64,000 nucleotides of DNA. Source: Phytophthora quininea. Its lineage: Eukaryota > Oomycota > Peronosporomycetes > Peronosporales > Peronosporaceae. The stretch is from contig JAAVTG010000043.1 in NCBI GenBank assembly GCA_011947345.1, forward strand, positions 124,001 through 188,000, written 5' to 3'. Of this stretch, positions 56,623 to 64,000 are shown piece after piece (positions within the stretch are counted from its first letter, which is position 1; every line of letters begins with the position of its first letter). A program made the translations under genes and the position numbers. The notes below the pieces were generated by a model, which was not told the origin of the DNA, searched no databases, and saw only the letters and a program-made list of their open reading frames with translations.

Positions 56623-59600
56623 CTAGTCACAAGTGTACGTGTCACAACCAAGCACAATCTCGATGTCGCCCAGGTTCGATCGTAAGTACAGGTCACCGTA
56701 CGATAAGCAGTTGTTGGTTGAGGTATCACAGTTGATGCTTCCATGCTTCTCCAACCCGTCGGCCGAGTCCTACGTGAATGAATCCAGAAACAAGTTAATC
56801 TCTACCATATTTCCCCCTACACCTGGATCGGTTACCTCTTCCTGTACAATAACATCGCTGGAAAAATTGCTCTGTCGAATCGAGAGCGTGCCGTATTCGG
56901 ACCTCATATAGTACATTCCTGCAAATGTCAAGGCCTGCAAAGTATAAGTCAAATTTGAGCTTGGAGGTTTCCAGAACACAACACGGTCGAGTATTTACCT
57001 TCAACTGCAAGGTGATTTTTCCTGAAGCAGATTCAATGTGGACGGTGCCGCTCGCATCGATTTGCTCTAGTGTGATATCTCCTGAGACGGTTGCGACTTC
57101 CAGCCTTCCCATAAATGCTGAGTTACTCTGGAAGATGAGAAGGTGTAAGTCGACATTTGTCATTGCGAAATGTCTAATGCTTACTTACATCGGTGGCTAG
57201 ATTGTTGCCGTAGATATCCCCGCTGTCGCTTTCCAGGGTAATCCAGTTTGCTTCGATGGTATCTGACGAAATCGAAGCTGACGCACTTTTGGCTTGGATG
57301 CGACTTCTACCTGTGCTAACAGAGCTATGATACAACGGTTAGTTTGACAAAGGTGACAAGGCTTCCTGACTTACCTTTTGACGTCCGAAAGGTCCAAGCT
57401 GCTCGCTCCACTTTCGACTTGGAGATCGCACTGCGAAAGAGCGACGTTGTTCAAGCTGATGAGTCCGAGTTCTGAGTATATTCTAGCCGGTGACTCTGCT
57501 GTCAAGGAGTTGCTGGCGTCAATGATCATCCCGTCCACATTAATGTCTCCGGACGTTGATTGGAGCAGTAGATTGTCTCCTGGATGTTGACGTTGGAACA
57601 CATGATGCTGGACTGCACTGTATTGATATTCAGCCCTTGAAATGTCAAGTCGTCCGAAGAGGAAGCGTTTACGACGACGGACGCATTGCTATCCACATGG
57701 AAAGTCCTTGGACGATCTAGCGGTACTCCAATATCCATCTTCAAACGCTGCACAGTGAACGAATGTAAGAGGGCTAGCCCATAACAATGTTGATAGCATT
57801 TACATACCTGACACGTTGCGTCAATCCATAAAAATTGAGTTGTATCGATCGGCTCGAGGTTGATACCAATAGTTCCGTTGGTTGTGCTCTTCGTGTACAG
57901 ACTTGCAGCTTTGACTCCACCCTGTAAGAATAACAATCCCATTAGGAATTTGTTGATCCCAATACGAGTTATTATCACAAACCTCAGAGCCGAAAAAGTC
58001 AAGGTCTACGTTGCCCGCAACAGAACTACCGGCGAACAAATTAATGGTACCACGTGTGAACGCATTCAACAAATGAACTGCATCTGCCGCGGAGTCTTGG
58101 CTAGAGTTGACAAGATGAAAAGTAGCTGATCCAATCCTGGTTCCCATGCTACTGCACTTCGCGACAAAAACAACATTTGCCGACATGACCGCGAGGATAA
58201 ATGCCATCGCCAGTGAAATGAGAAGAATGGCAATTCGCATTGCAATCCGTTGCCGCCTGGTAGATGCCGCGAAAAGTAATAACCACTGAAAAAAGTTAGT
58301 ATAATTGCCTCACAAGAATCATCATTTGACAAACCTGCTCGTGAAATGAAGTTGGCGACTCTCGTTGAGGTATATTGGAGAGATTGCCAATCGGAGTGAG
58401 GTTAACGGCTGTCTTTTCAGGTCCTTAATGTTGCGCTTCGCTCGAGCAAGTTGTCGTTTCCACGAAGTCGCGTGCCGCATTAGCGACAAACTCACACTCG
58501 CTTCGATAACAATGAATATTGCCGAGACCAGCCACACGTATGCCACAGCATTTAAATTCGACTGCATTAGTGATGAGAATTTGTCTCGATCGTACACCAC
58601 CTGGGCAGTCGGAGGGAGCAGAATACGAATGCTATCCCAATTCTGAAGCACATTGTCTTGCACATAACTTCGACCAGCAAAACAGGCAATGGATAACACC
58701 AACGAAAGAATCCCAAGAAGCGCCGAAAGCAGGTAGCAAACCGAAAGTAGCCGACGATACTCAAAAGTACCACCAGTAAATGCAAGGAGAGCCACTACGA
58801 GCATGATCACTCCGCTCACAAAAAGTACGAGCCCTGTGTACGGCGCTGATGCGAGAGTTCCAGTATCGACTACGTAACTTCCACCGAGGATCAGAAAAAG
58901 CGATAACGGGAACACGATGATACCAAAACTCTGCGTACCAGTCGAGCTATAAGAATAAAGATTTTAAAAATGATAAAAACAAAAACGACATACCTGGAGA
59001 AATGCAATACTAGCACGACGCTCACCCACGAGTTTACGTAGATGCCAACAGAAGATCAAATGGACAAGAGCGTTCAAAATGAGTATGGAAGCTGCGCCAG
59101 CTAAGATGTCGTTGGCGTCAGACAGAAGCTGACGAATACAAAAATAATAGATATCAGTCGACTACAACTCAAGAGAGAAAAATGGCCACCTTTTGCTTAT
59201 CGGTTCCAGTGCTCAAGATTAAATTCTTGTTCAGAAATGTTGCCACTTCCAACACGACATCGGACATGAACATGATGCAGAGCCCGCCGAGGACTGAGAA
59301 CCCAAAGCACGATCCAATCCCAATCATCAAACTTCCCACAGCTGCTGGTGTAGATCGACACATTCCCTGTTGTGTTTACAGAGAAAATAAGCTAACACGA
59401 TGTCGTTTAGGAAAATAGTCGACTCACCAAAATGCCGCAAAGAATGCTGACGGCTGCCACGATGCAGCTCAGCACCAACGTGGTGCCGTGCAGTGCCGAT
59501 ACTGCGTACAGTACGAAGAGCACAGCGGTACTGACAATTTCGAGAAGTAGCAGGAACGCGTTTGCACATCGTGTTTTGCAGGTAAACGCAGGAGTGCCAC

Positions 59601-59734
59601 CGATTCGTAAGCCGGCGTAGCAGATCGAGGGCGGAGCGGCATTTCGATGCAAGTACGGCTCTACTGCAACGTCGGCAGTTTTTAGATAAAATGGAAGTTG
59701 CTGTCCGTTTTTTTATCAGCCGCGGTGCATTCAT
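56623..59734 (-). CDS. Tetraspan membrane protein with adhesin-like (DUF4097-type) extracellular repeats
   Basis: Exons (approximate): 59734-59428, 59366-59190, 59128-58994, 58946-58335, 58285-57983, 57921-57808, 57747-57375, 57324-57189, 57127-56999, 56934-56623. Hydrophobic stretches include FLLLLEIVSTAVLFVLYAVS, SVLGGLCIMFMSDVVLEV, GLVLFVSGVIMLVVALLAF and VWLVSAIFIVIEASVSLSL. One more TM (AILLISLAMAFILAVMSANV) leads to an extracellular part made of short beta-strand repeats such as LLLQSTSGDINVDG, ITLESDSGDIYGNN and VATVSGDITLEQI, the S-x-x-GDI pattern of DUF4097-type adhesins. Minus-one shifts near 59704, 58420 and 57600. An in-frame TAG at 56770-56772 precedes 48 further codons with four Cys. 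Confidence 0.72.
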
Positions 59735-59844
59735 TTCCTCATTTACTCCATGATGAAGGATTGGTTTATGGATAATTTCCACGTGCTTGTGCCGGTACTC
59801 TTTGCAGTCCACTGGTGTTCATATCAACATTTATACTCATCAGT
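59735..59844. promoter_or_regulatory. Bidirectional promoter region, tetraspan-adhesin / four-TM protein
   Basis: 110 bp separate divergent ATGs at 59734 and 59845. No initiator consensus identified. Confidence 0.45.
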
Positions 59845-60480
59845 ATGAGAGTGAGACGAAGGTTCGTCGGTCCTGCCGGCGAGAAGCGGAAAAATTCAGA
59901 TACACCTGAAGTGGCTTTGATCAAAGCTCACACGCGAGTGGTTCGGTTGTTATCGCTGGTGGGAATTCTTCTGCAAGTTGCGCTATTGATTAAAATCACA
60001 AGACTCCCATCGTCCAGCTCGTCGTATTCGCTGGCGATGATGCGACCAGTGGTGAATATTTGCACTTTTATCCTCGGCTTCATGACCAACACCCACGCTG
60101 CGTTCCGTCTCGCATATTTGCTGCTGATCGGTCAGATTGCGATATTCGACACCATTGCAGAGGTGTCGTTCGCTATGGTTATCAACTGTATGGAGGTGGA
60201 AAAACTGCAATGCGGAGACACGGGTCTATCGCTTTCGTTGCGTGATTTGGAATTCTTAAAGCGACGCGAGTTTGTCAGCTTATTCCTTTCTCCGTGGGTG
60301 GCATTGGAAGTCGCTTACCTCTGTGTAACGATTGGCTTTTGCTCGTCCAGATACTCGGCCAAGAAGCTCTCGCTCTCTCGACCAACGTTCAACCTGCGAG
60401 CAGCTCTGGTGGCACAGTTTCCCAACAAAGCACATGAATCGCCCCGGCCAACAAATAAATTACCTCGCTTTGCGTTGTAG
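59845..60480 (+). CDS. Four-TM membrane protein of unknown function
   Basis: MRVRRRFVGPAGEKRKNSD is a basic cytosolic start. Hydrophobic segments lie at VVRLLSLVGILLQVALLIKI, MMRPVVNICTFILGFMTNTH, LAYLLLIGQIAIFDTIAEVS and FLSPWVALEVAYLCVTIGFC. A loop with NCMEVEKLQCGDTG holds two Cys. 211 residues, single exon, no frameshift. ATG at 59845 is taken because the 10 upstream codons in frame overlap the promoter. The topology resembles the neighbouring divergent tetraspan gene, so co-expression is plausible; the family is not recognised. Confidence 0.68.
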   Translation: MRVRRRFVGPAGEKRKNSDTPEVALIKAHTRVVRLLSLVGILLQVALLIKITRLPSSSSSYSLAMMRPVVNICTFILGFMTNTHAAFRLAYLLLIGQIAIFDTIAEVSFAMVINCMEVEKLQCGDTGLSLSLRDLEFLKRREFVSLFLSPWVALEVAYLCVTIGFCSSRYSAKKLSLSRPTFNLRAALVAQFPNKAHESPRPTNKLPRFAL

Positions 60481-60825
60481 ATACAATATTCAAGCAGCTA
60501 TCGCCGCTGTTACTTGTAGTATGTTTACGTTTGCTGCGAGGCGCTTTACTATTCCACGTTGGAAAGTTCGTCCAACAAGATGTTGACAGTACTGTTGACT
60601 CTGTTGATGATGCTTTCCTTGCAGTCGTGAAAAGCATTATGGATACTGTTTTTGCAGTGCTTTGGTGCAGGTGACCTGTTCTATCAGCAAAAGAGCGGTG
60701 CCAAATGTCTGTGAGTCGGACAACGCTATCGTGGCGCTTCACTGCTGTTTGCTCCATTTGGGCTCTACCAAGAACCATCATCTTGCCGCCAATTGTGGCT
60801 TTCATTTTGTGAGGAACCAGCAGAC
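60481..60825. other. Intergenic region upstream of a secreted-protein gene
   Basis: No gene recognised; open frames on both strands lack motifs. Confidence 0.45.
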
Positions 60826-60841
60826 ATCATTTCCACTTTTT
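60826..60841 (+). promoter_or_regulatory. Oomycete initiator (Inr) of the small secreted protein
   Basis: ATCATTTCCACTTTTT matches the GCTCATTYYNCAWTTT core very well and is followed by a CT-rich stretch, 31 bases before the ATG at 60872. Confidence 0.65.
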
Positions 60842-60871
60842 CCTTGCTCCGACCAACTCCTCCGCCGCACA

Positions 60872-61168
60872 ATGAAGTTCTGGTCTGTTTTCGCTGCTGT
60901 CGTCGTCGCCGTTGCGCTGATCTCCATCCCGACCAAGGCCGACGGCGGCTATCAAATCGTCAACGTCGCTGATCTCGACAAGAACAAGGTGCCGGAGGAC
61001 ATGATCCGCAGGCAGTCCGCCAACCCCAACGAACGCGAAGGTTACTACACGGTCCCTGTGGCTGACCTGCCCAAGCCAACGGAGAACGTGACGAACGACA
61101 TGATCCTGCTCCAAACGGCCAACACCAACCCTCAGGCGAACACTCTGCCCCCGAACATCTCTCCCTAA
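60872..61168 (+). CDS. Small secreted protein with two degenerate repeats
   Basis: MKFWSVFAAVVVAVALISIP is a signal peptide (cleavage expected near TKADG). The 75-residue mature chain has two similar halves: YQIVNVADLDKNKVPEDMI with RRQSANPN, and YYTVPVADLPKPTENVTNDM with ILLQTANTN. No Cys, no RxLR motif. The gene resembles the secreted repeat gene at 21066 in signal peptide start, repeat architecture (V-x-V-A-D) and promoter. Function unknown; the strong initiator and signal peptide favour a real, secreted product. Confidence 0.75.
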   Translation: MKFWSVFAAVVVAVALISIPTKADGGYQIVNVADLDKNKVPEDMIRRQSANPNEREGYYTVPVADLPKPTENVTNDMILLQTANTNPQANTLPPNISP

Positions 61169-61899
61169 GATCGAACTGGTTTAGCGCCCACTATGATAAG
61201 CGGTTTTTTGAAATCCCGTCTCGGAACTGTTGTTTCCTGTGGTGAAATCCCTCTTCATCGTTCTTGTGTCTTTTAACAGTGTGTCTACTCCTCTGCTAAA
61301 ACGTCCGGGAAGTGGTGGTCCAGATCCAGCTTCTGCTGCTGGAATTGAGCAGCTCGATCTTCCCTGCAGTCTGACCGTAGCGTTCATCATGTTGAGGATC
61401 AATATGAGGTCAAGCAGACTCGCTCGGAGCTGGTCCACACTGATGGTACGGTAGAGCACCAACTCTGTTCGACAAGTACCCAGCACCTCTGCAGTGCTTG
61501 CCCTCCTTTCATAATTGAACAAGTATTCGTGAAGATATTGACTCTGCAAGCAGGAAGTATCACCATTTTCGGCTGCTACAATAGGCGCATTTTGCGACGA
61601 GATCGTGATGACCCGAAGGAACTTGGGAGGTTGCGATGCGTGGCAGGCGTGGAGCCAGCTTTGCCAATGAAGGCAGTGAACTGACACGGTGCTCCGCAGT
61701 CGACACTGCAGCTCCTTTAAACTGCGTTGCACCATCAGGATTGGCCACAACCCAAGGCAATCGCCGTCAAGATGCAATGAGCACAAGAAGCCTGGGTAAA
61801 AGATCGGCACCTGGGCGAACACCTTTCACGTTAGTCTCCAAACACAAACAAGACATTTTGAAGCGGATCGAGAAGAAGCAGAGGAAGCACCATAGATCC
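61169..61899. other. Region with an unsupported 213-codon minus-strand frame
   Basis: A frame runs from 61822 to 61181 on the minus strand. It has no domain, and plus-strand frames overlap it. The end (from about 61790) reads HKQDILKRIEKKQRKHH on the plus strand and may belong to the P-loop fragment that follows. Confidence 0.4.
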
Positions 61900-62120
61900 G
61901 AATGGTAGTTTATTCGGCGGGAAGGAATCCCCAGCTTGAAAGCTTACAGTCCACCGCGTCGGCCTTTGTGGACTGCTTGCTTGGGGACAAGACGAGGATG
62001 GGCTGGACGTCGTTTTCGTGCAGGCCCCTCCGCGGTCGGGCAAGACAACCGTGTGCAAGTTGGTGTGCCAGCGGCTGCAAGAGATGGAGATTTCTGTCAC
62101 CACGGTGAGCAGAAAAGTAC
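61900..62120 (+). pseudogene. P-loop NTPase fragment, cut off by the Crypton
   Basis: A frame reads LDVVFVQAPPRSGKTTVCKL with VCQRLQEMEISVTTV after it, a Walker A motif (GxxxxGK variant PPRSGKT) like those of oomycete P-loop effector-like genes. Upstream residues are WKLTVHRVGLCGLLAWG. The sequence loses coding character at about 62120, where the Crypton begins. No start codon is certain. Confidence 0.5.
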
Positions 62121-62129
62121 GAATATTCC

Positions 62130-64000
62130 ATTCTCCTACTTACGTAAGTTTTATATAGGGTTTCCCGTCAATTCGTAAGCGGTGGGACTTATGTTTTCAT
62201 GAATCCTCGTTTTCTCGCCAGTGCCGCAGCCTAGTCACTATACAAAATCCAAGTCAACCGACTGGAATCGATCTACCCCGCGAATTCGTAAGCTGGACCG
62301 CCGACGATAACACAGCACGCCTATTGGTGAAAACTGCCGCTATCACTTCGCAGACTCACGACACCAGTGCTAGAAGCTCGCCCCAAGCCCCGCCCTGCGC
62401 CTCCCCAAGACCGACGCAAAAGCGATCAGAAACGCGTGTATAGCTTCCGATACTCGGAAGAAGTATACTAGCAACCTTAATATGATCAAGAAGTGGATTT
62501 CTACAGAGCTCGCCTCCGAAGAACCGAACACAGACCGATTTTTCGACACTAGTGGTGAAATCGATCTCGGCGAGTTTACTTCTGACTACTTTGAAAGGTT
62601 TCTCGTTTACAAGAGGAACAGCGCGCAGACAAGTACCTTGAGCGGCTACCGCAGTGCTATCAAGGATCTGTACAGAGTGAAGCGCATGCCACTACCCACC
62701 GAGTATGGAGACGACATGAAGCAGCTTTTCTCGGGTATGAAGCGCCTCGAGGCAGCTAAAAACCAGTCCAGTACCCCCAAAACGTCAGGAAAACAGCCGC
62801 TGACCTACTCACTCTACAATGAACTTTGCCAGTCTACACTTTCGCTTCGTGACAGTGGATTTTCGCATCTCTTTTGATTTCTCAGTGGAATCTAATGTGT
62901 CGGTCTGTCTCGGTACAAACACTTCAGAGTCAACATGTGCTTGCCAAGGACGACAGCGTAGGGGTCACATTTTTCAAGACCAAAACTAATCAGGAAGGCA
63001 CAGGACCGCGTGACCCACGACACTTGTACGCCAATCCGTTCAATCCAGCAACGTGCTGGGTGACTGCACTGGGGATTTATTTAGCGTGCCACCCTCGAAT
63101 GAAATCAGGATCTCTCTTTCCCGGATCGGACGCCAAAATTCGGTTCGGTAAAGCACTCGGCAGTCTACTAAAGAAAACCAGCTCAAATAACTCGACTAAA
63201 AGTTACGGCACCCATTCGGTGCGAAAAGGAGTTGCCACTTTTGCGTGTGGGGAAGTACCGGCGGACCATCAATCGTCAGCGTTTGCCTCCGGTGTGGATG
63301 GTCATTAGGTGGCGTGCAGGACCGATACTTCCGCTACGAAGCTGCAGGAGATCAATACTTGGGTCGGGTGGTAGCGGGGCTACCTGTTAATGACTCGAAA
63401 TTCGCTGCGTTACCACCACATTTTCAACGAGGTGCCGACGAACTTGTGACTTCTAGCATCCGAAAAATGTTTCCGAAGTTGTCCAAGGACGCTAGTTTCT
63501 ATGGAGTGCTCCTATTGTGTCTTGCATCGCTGGTACACCATGCTGATTACCTTCTGGATAATTTGCCAATCAATCACCCTTTGCTATCAACACATATTTT
63601 CCGAAAGCCAAGCGCCCTTCGAGACCTTCAAAGTAAATTGGAGCATGGAGACTCGGAATGGATGCAACCAACTGGAATACCACCACACATTGAGCTCTAC
63701 AAAAGCTTGACAGACAGCAGCAGTCAATTGAAGCGCTGCCGGACTTACTCGAAAAGCGAATGGAGGAAGTACTAGAGAAAAAGGTGTAGCAGCAGGAAAT
63801 ATCACCAGAGCTGTCTTGCGGGAAGAGATAAATTCACTGCTAGCAGAGGTGGATCTCCATGGCTCGGCGGGGGCTCAGCAGCAGAGGTGACACCACACCC
63901 TGAACCATATCCTGCGCGAAGCTATTACATCTGGGGTGGAAAGTTTCATTTACTGCCGAAAACTTTTGAGTTTCCAAGCCTAGATCCTCACGGAGCCTGG
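62130..64000 (+). mobile_element. Crypton (tyrosine-recombinase DNA transposon), runs off the window
   Basis: The right end lies outside. The left boundary is near 62130-62160, where CAATTCGTAAGCGGTGG occurs; AATTCGTAAGCTGG repeats near 62283, likely sub-terminal repeats. The encoded recombinase is described separately. Cryptons have no terminal inverted repeats and are well known in oomycetes. Confidence 0.8.
62482..64000 (+). CDS. Crypton tyrosine recombinase (partial at window end)
   Basis: Tyrosine recombinases cut and rejoin DNA through a Tyr intermediate. The N-terminal SAM-like part has MIKKWISTELASEEPN and YRSAIKDLYRVKRMPLP. Catalytic elements: WNLMCRS (first Arg), FFKTKTNQEG (Lys), YGTHSVRKGVATF (HxxR), CGWSLGGVQDRYFRYEAAGD (Trp, nucleophilic Tyr) and the Crypton-specific AGDQYLGRVVAGLP. 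The last part, YYIWGGKFHLLPKTFEFPSL near 63925, is the conserved C-terminal Crypton block, and the frame is open at 64000. Minus-one shifts near 62872 (TTTT) and 63250 (GGGG), and another change near 63775. ATG at 62482 is the first in a clean frame; coding may begin earlier (IASDTRKKY near 62438). Confidence 0.86.

Noticed and set aside
61181..61822. 213-codon minus-strand frame as a gene
   Set aside because: No domain, no repeat, no initiator; overlapping frames are equally long. Kept only as an unsupported frame.
1..64000. CRISPR arrays, tRNA or rRNA genes
   Set aside because: No regularly spaced short repeats, no tRNA cloverleaf with A/B boxes and no rRNA core sequence were found by reading both strands.

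Overview
This window reads as nuclear DNA of an oomycete, most likely Phytophthora or a close peronosporalean relative. The signs are compact genes with short (about 40-85 bp) GT-AG introns, head-to-head gene pairs about 100-230 bp apart, oomycete-type initiator motifs just upstream of secreted-protein genes, three Crinkler (CRN) effector loci, and oomycete-style mobile elements (Ty3/gypsy, a tyrosine-recombinase Crypton, a pogo-like DNA transposon, TIR elements and a solo LTR).

Layout. 1-2640: a 245-bp tandem repeat fused to a dead Ty3/gypsy pol. 3152-8096: heme oxygenase, CRN locus 1 and a SAC3/GANP-domain protein. 8374-10658: SERRATE/ARS2. 10876-13695: CRN locus 2, broken by a nonsense codon and a 941-bp TIR element. 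13860-14530: remnant of an LRR-like gene. 14562-19983: a conserved block (MARVEL-like membrane protein, coiled-coil/LRR protein, EFCAB10-like EF-hand protein, ATP23 protease, a HSD17B4-type short-chain dehydrogenase, a tiny two-repeat mitochondrial protein). 21066-28145: a secreted repeat protein and a segmental duplication carrying two copies of a large Cys-rich secreted protein. 28405-32262: a PP2C phosphatase and a CaMKK-like kinase, possibly one bifunctional protein. 32641-44563: an acidic protein, BUD32/PRPK, an M13 metallopeptidase with a huge insertion in its catalytic domain, kinesin-2 and kinesin-9. 44703-48465: decayed LRR-like family members. 48466-50740: a complete pogo-like transposon. 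50870-55456: CRN locus 3 between ankyrin-type fragments, interrupted by a MULE-like element and a solo LTR. 55557-61168: a GT31 galactosyltransferase, a tetraspan-plus-adhesin membrane protein, a four-TM protein and a second small secreted protein. 61900-64000: a P-loop fragment and a Crypton that runs off the window.

Two themes tie the window together. First, nearly every conserved gene is split by frameshifts that are all of the missing-one-base kind, mostly in short homopolymers. This looks like consensus error in the assembly, so frameshift alone should not be read as gene death here; nonsense substitutions and TE insertions are the reliable evidence. Second, two unrelated TIR elements have entered two CRN paralogues at the same codons, and removing either insertion plus one target duplication restores the reading frame.

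Housekeeping roles span heme breakdown, mRNA export and small-RNA processing (SAC3, SERRATE), tRNA t6A formation (BUD32), mitochondrial protein handling (ATP23) and flagellar motility (kinesin-2, kinesin-9, EFCAB10-like). The secreted proteins and CRNs belong to the surface and host-interaction repertoire. No tRNA, rRNA or CRISPR array was found.
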